7,084 nucleotides of DNA, from contig CALYSH010000073.1 of NCBI GenBank assembly GCA_945485625.1, forward strand, positions 1 through 7,084. The letters run 5' to 3'. Source of the DNA: an uncultured Lachnospiraceae bacterium. Its GTDB lineage: Bacteria > Bacillota > Clostridia > Lachnospirales > Lachnospiraceae. The notes under the pieces are model-generated. The model did not search any database, had not been told where the DNA came from, and worked only from the letters and a program-made list of their open reading frames with translations. Shown here piece after piece: positions 1 to 6,865 of this stretch; within the stretch, counting starts at the first letter, position 1, and the number at the start of each line of letters is the position of its first letter. The position numbers were made by a program, and so were the translations under genes.

Positions 1-1344
1 GTCCACACCGTTATCCTCGGGAGCTTCTTCATCAAATTTATAATCCTTACCGGGCAGAACTGCATTCAGGATAATACCTACCAGAGCTCCTACTGCCAGA
101 CCGGAAAGGCTGATGGTCAGAGAACCGAGGCTGAAGGAAATCGCACCTGCATCACTGTAGGTGATACCGATGGAAAGTACCAGAATCAAAGCTGCAATCA
201 GGACATTTCTGGTCTTTGCGAAATCTACATGAGTCTCAACAATGTTACGGACACCTACTGCAGAAATCATACCGTAAAGTACCAGGGATACACCACCAAC
301 GGTTGCGGTAGGCATACATCCAATGATTGCCGCAATCTTGGGTGAGAAGGAGAACAGGATAGCAAACGCTGCTGCAATACGAATTACAATGGGATCAAAC
401 ACCTTGGTCAGGGAAAGAACACCGGTATTCTCACCGTAGGTGGTATTTGCAGGAGCTCCGAACAGGGAAGCAAGAATGGTTGCAAGACCATCACCCAACA
501 GTGTTCTGTGAAGTCCGGGATCCTTGATGTAGTTCTTACCAACGGTGGAAGAAATGGCGGACATATCACCGATATGCTCTACCATGGTTGCCAGAGCGAT
601 GGGCATAATGGTGATAACGGAGGTAATAATCAGGGAAACATTTCCACCGGCAAAGATGGAGAAAGCAGTGGCTTCCCAGTGAATGGGAATACCAAACCAG
701 GCAGCATCCGCAACAGAGGAGAAATCCACTTTGCCCATAACTGCTGCCAAAAGATAGGAACCGATTACACCGATAATGATAGGAACGATCTTAATCATTC
801 CCTTGCCCCAGATGTTGCAGATTACCACAAGTGCAATCGCCACAATGGCAATGAGCCAGTCGGCGGAGCAGTTATTCACCGCAGATTTGGAAAGATTCAG
901 ACCGATTGCAATAATGATGGGTCCGGTAACAATGGGAGGGAAAAAGCTCATTACCTTGCTTGTACCGAAAATCTTAATCAAAAGAGCCAATACCAGATAC
1001 AATAATCCGGCGCAGGCAACGCCGAAGCAGGCGTAGGGCAGCATGGCCTTATTCGGCATATCGTCAATCATGGGAGCAATGGCTGCATAGCCTCCCAGGA
1101 ATGCGAAGGATGATCCTAAGAAGGCGGGAACCTTTCCCTTGGTCAACAGATGGAACAACAGAGTTCCGAGACCGGCAAACAACAGGGTTGTGGATACATC
1201 CAGTCCGGTCAGCATGGGTACCAGAATGGTAGCTCCAAACATTGCGAACATGTGCTGAACACCCAGAATCAGCATCTTGGGTACACCGAGGGTTTTGGCA
1301 TCATAGATGCCGCTGTTGCCCAGTGCAGCTTTTTTTTCACTCAT
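1..1344 (-). CDS. uraA: Uracil permease, UraA/PyrP type (NCS2 family), 3' end cut by window edge
   Basis: This is a proton-coupled uracil importer of the cytoplasmic membrane that feeds pyrimidine salvage. Reading from ATG at 1344 gives 448 codons in frame to position 1 without a stop, so only the last few residues can be missing (E. coli UraA is about 430 aa). Seen: an N-terminal block QHMFAMFGATILVPML (30-45), GSSFAF (77-82), EHIGDMS (256-262) and NTTYGENTGV (300-309), all closely like E. coli UraA. The two substrate-binding glutamates of UraA (E241, E290) correspond to E256 and E305. About 14 hydrophobic segments are expected. The start is supported by AGGAGG at 1353-1358, 8 bases upstream. 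The C-terminus is a hydrophilic acidic tail. One oddity: the position of the UraA His245 is Asp260 here. It is divergently transcribed from the DUF6062 gene with its own promoter. Specificity for uracil over xanthine is inferred from the GEN signature and overall similarity. Confidence 0.95.
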   Translation of the reverse strand, partial: MSEKKAALGNSGIYDAKTLGVPKMLILGVQHMFAMFGATILVPMLTGLDVSTTLLFAGLGTLLFHLLTKGKVPAFLGSSFAFLGGYAAIAPMIDDMPNKAMLPYACFGVACAGLLYLVLALLIKIFGTSKVMSFFPPIVTGPIIIAIGLNLSKSAVNNCSADWLIAIVAIALVVICNIWGKGMIKIVPIIIGVIGSYLLAAVMGKVDFSSVADAAWFGIPIHWEATAFSIFAGGNVSLIITSVITIMPIALATMVEHIGDMSAISSTVGKNYIKDPGLHRTLLGDGLATILASLFGAPANTTYGENTGVLSLTKVFDPIVIRIAAAFAILFSFSPKIAAIIGCMPTATVGGVSLVLYGMISAVGVRNIVETHVDFAKTRNVLIAALILVLSIGITYSDAGAISFSLGSLTISLSGLAVGALVGIILNAVLPGKDYKFDEEAPEDNGVD

Positions 1345-1356
1345 GAATTTTTCCTC

Positions 1357-1372
1357 CTGTACTGCAGAACAG
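1357..1372. repeat. Near-perfect palindrome overlapping the uraA ribosome binding site
   Basis: The minus strand reads CTGTTCTGCAGTACAG, a 16-base inverted repeat broken by one symmetric T/T mismatch and centred on CTGCAG. Its last two bases are the first two of the AGGAGG ribosome binding site, and its other arm shares bases with the upstream hairpin. It could be a DNA operator or an RNA element that masks the ribosome binding site; nothing in the window decides between these, or excludes chance. Confidence 0.35.
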
Positions 1373-1393
1373 CAGGGCGAGCCCTGCAATTCT
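1366..1393 (-). promoter_or_regulatory. Hairpin in the uraA 5' leader
   Basis: The minus-strand RNA can form a six-pair stem GCAGGG/CCCTGC with a CTCG loop, extended across a two-base internal loop by AGAA/TTCT. It lies 8 bases upstream of the AGGAGG ribosome binding site. There is no U-run after it, so it is not an intrinsic terminator. A second, partly overlapping inverted repeat (1357-1372) reaches into the ribosome binding site, which suggests possible translational control. The loop does not match the PyrR-binding consensus as I know it. The structure is seen; the regulatory role is inference. Confidence 0.5.
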
Positions 1394-1418
1394 AAATTTT
1401 TTATAAATTTCCTATTCC

Positions 1419-1447
1419 ACAATATCATGTGGGAGAGAATACGTCAA
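1419..1447 (-). promoter_or_regulatory. Sigma-A type promoter for uraA
   Basis: On the minus strand the -35 box TTGACG (1447-1442) is followed by a 17-base spacer and a -10 box TATTGT (1424-1419). A TGA directly before the -10 box gives an extended -10 element. Both boxes are 5/6 matches to consensus with ideal spacing. Transcription should begin near 1412, giving a leader of about 68 bases before the uraA start. This is the strongest promoter in the window. Confidence 0.85.
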
Positions 1448-1479
1448 GCGCTACTTCTGGTGTCTTTCAAACGCTGCAC

Positions 1480-1508
1480 TTGTTTTTTTTCTGCATATCC
1501 TATAAAAT
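1480..1508 (+). promoter_or_regulatory. Probable promoter for the DUF6062 gene
   Basis: TTGTTT (1480-1485), a 17-base spacer and TAAAAT (1503-1508) form a plausible vegetative promoter, with the -10 box matching consensus at five of six positions. The expected start near 1515 leaves a short leader of about 29 bases that contains the GGGAGG ribosome binding site (1532-1537). The overlapping TATAAA at 1501-1506 is an alternative -10 box but would have a 15-base spacer. Confidence 0.5.
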
Positions 1509-1543
1509 GAAAGAAACATTACATTTCACCCGGGAGGATACCA

Positions 1544-2299
1544 ATGAAAGAACAATTATACACCATTCCACTAAATGATGCGGTAAATGCAAACGATGAA
1601 TGTCCCTTCTGCTTTATTGAACGTAAGCTGGAGCAGGATCTGATGGACTTCGTATTGGGCAGCGGTTCCTCCTATATGGAATCCGATGTACGTGAAATGA
1701 CTGACAACGCAGGATTCTGTCGTGCACATTTCCAAAAAATGTTTGATTACGGCAACACCCTGGGAAATGCCTGGATCTTAAAAACCCACTATAAGCAGAT
1801 GATCCGGGAGATGGAAAAGACCTTCAAGGGCTTTACCCCCGGTAAGGGAGGCATGAAGCTGTTTGGCAAGTCTTCCGAGTCCAACTCCATCGCGGCCTGG
1901 GTTCACCAGAAGGAGAAATCCTGCTATATCTGTAACCAGTACAAGGACACTTACGCGCGCTACCTGGATACCTTCTTCTATCTCTATAAACAGGACAGTG
2001 AATTTCCCGCAAAAATAGCTGCCTCCAAAGGTTTCTGCCTGCATCATTTTGCAGACCTCTGTGAAGCAGCCGACAGTTCCCTTTCCGGCAAGGACTTAGA
2101 ATCCTTCTATAAGATGATTCTCCCTTTGATGAGTGAGAACATGGCACGTCTGGGAGAGGATGTATCCTGGCTGGTGGAAAAGTTTGACTACCAGAACAAG
2201 GATGCGGACTGGAAGAATTCAAAGGATGCCATCCAGCGCGGCATGCAGAAGCTAAAGGGCGGCTATCCCGCAGATGCCCCCTATAAGATGAGCAAATAA
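1544..2299 (+). CDS. DUF6062-type protein with two CxxC/CxxH modules
   Basis: This is a soluble 251-residue protein of unknown function; I place it in the DUF6062 family from its overall layout (N-terminal YTIPLNDA, CPFC, GFCRAHF, LDTFFYLYK, GFCLHHF, and the C-terminal WKNSKDAIQRGMQKL). There is no signal peptide or membrane segment, so it is probably cytoplasmic. The striking feature is an internal duplication: C20/C23 followed by C59/H62, and C127/C130 followed by C165/H168, with 35 and 34 residues between the inner cysteines. Each half could bind one zinc ion, or the cysteines could be redox active; this is inference. A lysine- and glycine-rich linker (about 94-110) separates the halves. 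The start is fixed by GGGAGG, 6 bases upstream. It has its own promoter and is monocistronic, converging on the DUF58 gene with one base between stops. The family call is from memory, and no partner is evident. Confidence 0.85.
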   Translation: MKEQLYTIPLNDAVNANDECPFCFIERKLEQDLMDFVLGSGSSYMESDVREMTDNAGFCRAHFQKMFDYGNTLGNAWILKTHYKQMIREMEKTFKGFTPGKGGMKLFGKSSESNSIAAWVHQKEKSCYICNQYKDTYARYLDTFFYLYKQDSEFPAKIAASKGFCLHHFADLCEAADSSLSGKDLESFYKMILPLMSENMARLGEDVSWLVEKFDYQNKDADWKNSKDAIQRGMQKLKGGYPADAPYKMSK

Positions 2300-2300
2300 A

Positions 2301-3362
2301 TCATTCCGACTGACCATAAAGCCTGATGTTATGATACTCAGCCAATTCCTCACAGGAGTCCTCCGGAGGCGTTGCCGAGAGATATAACAGTCGGGCTTTT
2401 TTGTTTTCTGATTCATAAATCTCTTTTATCTCGGAAGCTGATACCGGGTTCAAATGGTAATACATATCCTGAATGGTGTTCTTAAAATCAAAGGCATTGT
2501 CAATACGCATCATCACCAGACGTTCCTCCCCCGAACTCTGATATACCAGTTCAAAGAACTGCTCTTCCTCCAAAAACTGTTCCCCCAGACTATAAAGCAT
2601 TTCATAATAATCGGTCATGGACCTGAGGCCGTCATAATCTCCGCAGCAGGCTATTGCCAGACATACTCCTGCCAGGCCTGCGTATTCCTTCACAATCAGC
2701 TCCGTGGATTTGGTGCTCAGCTTCCAATGTACCTTCGTTAAGGGATCCCCTTCCCGGTATTCCCGAAGCTCTTTAATCTCCGATACATCCTGTCCGGCAT
2801 TGGGGTCTGTTTCTGCATCCTCCCTGGAGAACAGGCTTTCCTTCTCCACCGGAAACTCCTCCCATATCCTCTCCGGCAGCACCAGAATATCTGCAGTGGG
2901 CATTTCCTCCGGTCCTTTGGCGAAAAATCCAAATGGGTCATACACCCGAATTTCCTCACAGGTAATACGATAAACTCCACAATAAGTCAGCTTCACAGAA
3001 AAGCCGTATTCCTGTTCACCGGCGGAAGCACTGTAGCTATCCGTCAGGAAATGCTTTTTATCCTCACCTATATTTCCTATGGAATAACGAACTGTAATCC
3101 GCGGAAACATACAAAACCGCTTACAGGTAATCCGGAAACGAATCCCGGTGTTATCCCCCAGGGATACTACCTCCTCCCCGGGTACCAGTGTAAAATCCGG
3201 TAACGGGAAGCCACGATACAGCATTGCAAGAGAAACCGCAAAAGACACACCCATGGCAAACAAAAGCAGAAGATAAATCCTTCTGTGATGAAACCAGAAC
3301 AAAAAGCACAGGAGTGCAAAAAGAAGCACAAATCCTGTCAGTCTCTTCCAATTGATTTTCAC
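2301..3362 (-). CDS. DUF58 domain membrane-anchored protein, last gene of the operon
   Basis: This 353-residue protein is a typical DUF58 member, a family usually encoded next to a MoxR ATPase and presumed to work with it. Seen: two adjacent hydrophobic segments (about 9-25 and 29-49) anchor the N-terminus; a beta-rich region follows (about 55-165) with the family motif YDPFGFF (141-147); then the DUF58 signature LREYREGDPLTKVHWK (199-214) and LIVKEY (222-227). The remaining C-terminal part alternates predicted strands and helices like a von Willebrand A fold (strand near 233-239, long helix near 250-267, strands near 269-274 and 324-329), but lacks a DxSxS metal site. It starts with GTG at 3362, chosen because GGGAGGG lies 8 bases upstream. 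It is 37 bases downstream of the MoxR gene with no promoter between, so it is co-transcribed. The molecular role is not known. Confidence 0.92.
   Translation of the reverse strand: MKINWKRLTGFVLLFALLCFLFWFHHRRIYLLLLFAMGVSFAVSLAMLYRGFPLPDFTLVPGEEVVSLGDNTGIRFRITCKRFCMFPRITVRYSIGNIGEDKKHFLTDSYSASAGEQEYGFSVKLTYCGVYRITCEEIRVYDPFGFFAKGPEEMPTADILVLPERIWEEFPVEKESLFSREDAETDPNAGQDVSEIKELREYREGDPLTKVHWKLSTKSTELIVKEYAGLAGVCLAIACCGDYDGLRSMTDYYEMLYSLGEQFLEEEQFFELVYQSSGEERLVMMRIDNAFDFKNTIQDMYYHLNPVSASEIKEIYESENKKARLLYLSATPPEDSCEELAEYHNIRLYGQSE
2374..2402 (+). terminator. Weak terminator-like element after the DUF6062 gene
   Basis: About 75 bases past the DUF6062 stop, inside the 3' end of the convergent DUF58 gene, a short stem CCGA/TCGG (with a possible extra G-C pair across a bulge and a 12-base loop) is followed by six T on the plus strand. 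It is the only terminator-like structure I find near the convergent stops. The stem is weak, and the T-run could simply reflect lysine codons of the DUF58 gene on the other strand. Confidence 0.25.
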
Positions 3363-3370
3363 CTGTTCTT

Positions 3371-3377
3371 CCCTCCC
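3371..3377 (-). promoter_or_regulatory. Ribosome binding site fixing the GTG start of the DUF58 gene
   Basis: GGGAGGG on the minus strand lies 8 bases before the GTG at 3362-3360. It decides for the GTG start, which is also needed to keep the first hydrophobic segment intact; there is no ATG close by in this frame. Confidence 0.75.
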
Positions 3378-3399
3378 TTCGAATCGTTGTCAGACAGTA

Positions 3400-4341
3400 T
3401 TACATCTTAGGCAGCTCTGTATTTTTCAGTACCTCAGCAAGCACATCATCCGTTGTTAATTTCATGGCCTTCGCCCGGGGCGAAAGTACCAGGCGATGGG
3501 CACAGACCGCACTTATGTTTCGAAACACATCATCCGGAATGACAAAATCCCTGCCCGCCACATATGCAGCAGCCTTGGCCATATCAAATAATGCTATCGT
3601 TCCTCTGGGACTTACTCCCAGACTTACCAGATTATGTTCTCTGGTGTTCTCGCAGAAACGAACGATAAAATCCGCAATCTCGTCATCCACATGAACCTGC
3701 TTCACACGCTCTTTTGCTTCTAAGAATTCCTCCACCGACAGTACCGGCGAAATCTCCGGCCTTCTGCCTGCATTTCCGGTCAGGATGTCTACCGCCGCCC
3801 GGTGATCCGGATAACCCAAGGAACGGCATATGATAAAGCGGTCCAACTGGGATTCCGGGAGCTTCTGCGTCCCCGCGGAACCGAAGGGATTCTGAGTAGC
3901 CAAAACAATGAAAGGATTGGGCAGCATACGGGTCACACCATCCACCGTTGCTCTTCCCTCCTCCATGACCTCCAGCAGGGCAGACTGGGTTTTGGGCGAG
4001 GTCCGGTTGATTTCATCTGCAAGCAGGAAATTGCAATATACGCACCCCTCCCGATACTCAAACTGTCCTGTTTTGTTATTGTACATATTAAATCCGACCA
4101 AATCGCTGGGCAGAACGTCCGGTGTAAACTGAACCCTGCGATAGTTCAGGGAAAAAGCCCCGGACAGGGCTACCGCCAAGGTGGTTTTTCCAACCCCGGG
4201 GATATCCTCCAGCAAAATATGCCCGCCTGCCAGCATAGCGGTGATAACGGATACGATTACGTCGTCCTTTCCCTTTATGGCTTTCTTGACTTCCGCCAGC
4301 AAACGCTCAATCTTTTCATTTCTTCCACGCATTTCGCTCAT
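3400..4341 (-). CDS. MoxR-family AAA+ ATPase
   Basis: A cytoplasmic ATPase of 313 residues, the usual length for MoxR proteins, which are thought to remodel or mature partner proteins using ATP. Seen: Walker A in LLEDIPGVGKTT (43-54, K52), Walker B in LLADEINR (106-113, D109 and E110), sensor 1 ATQNP (148-152), the arginine-finger region ESQLDRFI (163-170, R168), and sensor 2 in GVSPRGTIAL (242-251, R246) within the C-terminal helical lid. All catalytic residues are present, so it should be active. It is the middle gene of the operon, 15 bases after the transglutaminase gene and 37 before the DUF58 gene. The start is uncertain: ATG 4341 has GGGGG 8 bases upstream, while ATG 4332 (residue 4) has AAGGA 10 bases upstream; the difference is three residues. 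The partner is presumably the adjacent DUF58 protein. Confidence 0.95.
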   Translation of the reverse strand: MSEMRGRNEKIERLLAEVKKAIKGKDDVIVSVITAMLAGGHILLEDIPGVGKTTLAVALSGAFSLNYRRVQFTPDVLPSDLVGFNMYNNKTGQFEYREGCVYCNFLLADEINRTSPKTQSALLEVMEEGRATVDGVTRMLPNPFIVLATQNPFGSAGTQKLPESQLDRFIICRSLGYPDHRAAVDILTGNAGRRPEISPVLSVEEFLEAKERVKQVHVDDEIADFIVRFCENTREHNLVSLGVSPRGTIALFDMAKAAAYVAGRDFVIPDDVFRNISAVCAHRLVLSPRAKAMKLTTDDVLAEVLKNTELPKM

Positions 4342-4356
4342 TTCCTTTTCCCCCGT

Positions 4357-6813
4357 CTAACGATATAGTGTAAAGTAGTATACTTGATATAACAAACGTT
4401 TTGCCGTCCGTTGATGCTTTATTACCTGTTTTAGAATCCTGCGATAGTGTATGGTCAGATCATGAAGATTCCCTGTGGATTCTTTGGCATATAAATAATT
4501 CAGACAACCCGAAAGATATTCCTTAGCCTCCCCGGCCTCCACCTGAAAATCATCACACAGCAGGGTATACATCCGTTCATGTCCAATGATTTCTCCCCGG
4601 AGTTTCCCGGAGACTGTCCCATTCCGATTCCTTAACGCTTCCCTTACCAGATCTACCAGTTTCCGATACTGATAGATCACTCTCTTCTGGCCCCTTCGAT
4701 AATACATCCGGTAGCTTAGAACGAATTTCATCAGAAGCAGACAAAACAGGAAAATCAGAAGCAAAAGTCCAAAGAAATGGGAAGCTGCCGAAGACAGGAC
4801 GGTCTTGACCTTCTGTGGGAAGCTCTGGTTTGCAATGTCCCTGATGGTCTCCAACACGTTGGTTCCCCCCTCCGACAATGCTCCACCGATTGCATTCAAC
4901 CGGCTTAAGAAATCCGGTCCTGCACCGGACACATTCTGTCCTACAGTAAACTCAGCCGGCACCCATCCGAATCCATCCAGATAGACCTCCACCCAGGCAT
5001 GGGCATTTTCATCCGTCACTTCTATTGTCACCGCGTCTTCAAAGCTCAGACTGTTGTATCCGGAATACCAATCACCGCCTGCCGGCAACACCTGCCCGGA
5101 ATCGGCAAAGAGTACCGCATCCTCATATACCCGATTATCAAAGCAATATCCTTCCGCATATCGGGCTGGGATTCCCATGGTCCGGAGAAGGAGACATGCC
5201 GCGGAGGCAAAATGAACACAAAAGCCCTGTTTTTTCTCCTGCAGAAAATACAATACAAAATCCTTGCCCCCGGGTGTGGCTCCGGGACTTAAGGTATATT
5301 CACATTCCCTGCCCAGATACAGCCGAATCTGATTCATCACCTGAAGGGTATTTCCACCAAAATCTTCTGTGTCACAGATAGCCTGAAGCTCCTCTTCAAT
5401 TTCCACGGGCACCTGTAAATATACACTGCCCACAAAAGCCTCATCCCGGTCTTTGGCCGCTTCCTCCCGATACACCTCATCCTCCCGGTACAGCAGGGGA
5501 TAATACTCATAGGTCACCTCCCTGCCAATGGGAATTCGTTGTACTTCCCCGGGCACATCCATATAATAGGGATAAATGGAAAACAATGCACCGGCATCCA
5601 CATTTCGAATGGACATCCCTGCCCTGGCCGCTTTTCCCTCTCCCTGCTCATACTCCCTTCTCAAACGGGTATATGTTTCCCCATAGCCTTGTTCCTCTTC
5701 CGAATAGAGCTCCAGAAGCCCATCCGGCTTCATCCACTTCCTTTCTGCTCCATTGTACCAGGGTGCGGTATATGTGGGGAGATACACCGCATTCCGGGTG
5801 TAGGGAACAAAGGTGATTTCCAAATCCGTGTTTCCATCAAAAAAGATGGAATTCACATTTCCGAAGGAACCATCACTCATTCCTCCCGTATTGTCCCGGT
5901 TCCGAAAGAACAAGGCCGTAATACCATGCCAGGCTACATTATAGACCACATCATCCGTCTCTCTCTTCCATTCCGAACCGGATCCGGGTCCGTAACGTCT
6001 TGGCTGAACATAATCCGCTAGCAGAAACAGACCGGATACAAGAATCAGAAACGCAACGGTCAAAAGAATACCTGCTTTTCTTCCCAATCTTCTGCTCTGC
6101 AGGAAAAGCATTCCCTTGCGAACGGCAAACCGGTCATGTTTTTTGTAATCAGCCGGAACATCATCATTCTGTCTGGTGAAAACATACAAGACAACTGCTG
6201 CAATCAAAAGAAACGCATAGAAGGCCGGGAACGTGTCATCCAGATAAACAGAAATCTCCAAGAACAGGAGGAGATATAAAACAGGAACCACAAGAGATTT
6301 TCTTCTGGAAACCCACATATTCAAAAGGACGGCAGCAAGAACGCTGAACAGACAAATACAGGTAGCCACCGATATGGTTCTGTCAGGAAAATATTCTTTA
6401 TAGACCCGGATACCGGGGAGCGGCATGATTCGATCGATTTTCGCGATAACAAGATTCATAATCGCGCTGAACCCGCTGTTTAATACCCGGTACATGCCAA
6501 AGGAGAAAAAGAAAAAGCCGAAAAGTAAAAGGATATAGCCCAGATTAAAGATGACCGGTCCCAGATAAAGCAAAGACAAATAAAGCGATATAAAGCCTTC
6601 AAACAATACAATCGCCGGAAAAACGCAGGGCAGTTCAAAGGCACTCACAAATATTCCGGTACTTCCCACCAGAAGCAGGAAGGTCAAAAGTGCATTCCAA
6701 AGGCAACGGCCTGTTTCCTCTCCCACACGCCTCTCCCTTGGAGAAAGCTGCGGAATGGAAATGCCCGAAGCACTCATTTTCTCTATGAAATTCCTAACCT
6801 TGGTTTCTTTCAT
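4357..6813 (-). CDS. Transglutaminase-like membrane protein (TgpA-type), first gene of the operon
   Basis: An 818-residue polytopic membrane protein with a cysteine-type transglutaminase/protease-like domain on the outer face of the membrane. Seen: a 36-residue hydrophilic N-terminus; about seven to eight hydrophobic segments between 37 and 266 (for example 37-57, 62-82, 84-106, 148-168, 173-190, 194-212, 248-266); a large extracytoplasmic part (about 267-677); a last membrane segment (678-698); and a basic cytoplasmic tail of about 120 residues. The transglutaminase core contains QGFCVHFASA (C532), ARYAEGY (550-556), ENAHAWVEVY (H605) and GWVPAEF (E621). The third catalytic position is Glu rather than the classical Asp. 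Between Cys and His lies a fairly long loop (about 557-597). ATG 6813 is chosen because an in-frame stop lies seven codons further upstream; its AAGGA site at 6826-6830 is 12 bases away, so initiation may be weak. It leads the operon, followed by MoxR and DUF58. The substrate is unknown. Confidence 0.92.
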   Translation of the reverse strand: MKETKVRNFIEKMSASGISIPQLSPRERRVGEETGRCLWNALLTFLLLVGSTGIFVSAFELPCVFPAIVLFEGFISLYLSLLYLGPVIFNLGYILLLFGFFFFSFGMYRVLNSGFSAIMNLVIAKIDRIMPLPGIRVYKEYFPDRTISVATCICLFSVLAAVLLNMWVSRRKSLVVPVLYLLLFLEISVYLDDTFPAFYAFLLIAAVVLYVFTRQNDDVPADYKKHDRFAVRKGMLFLQSRRLGRKAGILLTVAFLILVSGLFLLADYVQPRRYGPGSGSEWKRETDDVVYNVAWHGITALFFRNRDNTGGMSDGSFGNVNSIFFDGNTDLEITFVPYTRNAVYLPTYTAPWYNGAERKWMKPDGLLELYSEEEQGYGETYTRLRREYEQGEGKAARAGMSIRNVDAGALFSIYPYYMDVPGEVQRIPIGREVTYEYYPLLYREDEVYREEAAKDRDEAFVGSVYLQVPVEIEEELQAICDTEDFGGNTLQVMNQIRLYLGRECEYTLSPGATPGGKDFVLYFLQEKKQGFCVHFASAACLLLRTMGIPARYAEGYCFDNRVYEDAVLFADSGQVLPAGGDWYSGYNSLSFEDAVTIEVTDENAHAWVEVYLDGFGWVPAEFTVGQNVSGAGPDFLSRLNAIGGALSEGGTNVLETIRDIANQSFPQKVKTVLSSAASHFFGLLLLIFLFCLLLMKFVLSYRMYYRRGQKRVIYQYRKLVDLVREALRNRNGTVSGKLRGEIIGHERMYTLLCDDFQVEAGEAKEYLSGCLNYLYAKESTGNLHDLTIHYRRILKQVIKHQRTAKRLLYQVYYFTLYR

Positions 6814-6865
6814 ACTGTAAGGCTTTCCTTTTTTCTAAGTTTATAATCAGTTTACAATATTTCTC

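Larger units (their letters stand above)
1345..1543. other. Divergent intergenic region between uraA and the DUF6062 gene
   Basis: These 199 bases separate two divergently read genes. They hold the uraA promoter (1419-1447), a structured uraA leader (1357-1393) and a weaker promoter reading right (1480-1508). The two -35 boxes are back to back about 32 bases apart, so the transcripts do not overlap. A 27-codon reading frame from ATG 1428 crosses the uraA promoter but has no ribosome binding site and is not called. Confidence 0.8.

Noticed and set aside
508..1005. Open frame of 165 codons on the plus strand
   Set aside because: It lies fully antisense to the uracil permease, its translation is rich in Gly, Asn, Asp and His with no family resemblance, and it lacks a ribosome binding site. 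It is a shadow of the permease gene.
1366..1393. PyrR-binding attenuator for uraA
   Set aside because: The hairpin loop lacks the conserved PyrR-loop pattern as I know it, and there is no following U-run or antiterminator pairing as in classical PyrR attenuation.
1428..1510. Possible 27-codon leader peptide on the plus strand upstream of the DUF6062 gene
   Set aside because: It has no ribosome binding site, runs through the uraA promoter, and its ATG lies upstream of the likely transcription start for that direction.
1833..2222. Open frame of 129 codons on the minus strand
   Set aside because: Antisense to the DUF6062 gene, rich in Arg, Ser and Pro, and not supported by any start signal.
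2360..2369. Perfect palindrome CCTCCGGAGG
   Set aside because: Ten bases long, inside the DUF58 coding sequence at Pro-Pro-Glu codons, with no T-run; most likely coincidental.
3802..4368. Open frame of 188 codons on the plus strand
   Set aside because: It is antisense to the MoxR gene, whose Walker, sensor and arginine-finger motifs are all intact. The plus-strand product has no recognisable domain.
5539..6021. Open frame of 160 codons on the plus strand
   Set aside because: Antisense to the transglutaminase protein within its extracytoplasmic region; composition is unlike a real protein and there is no ribosome binding site.
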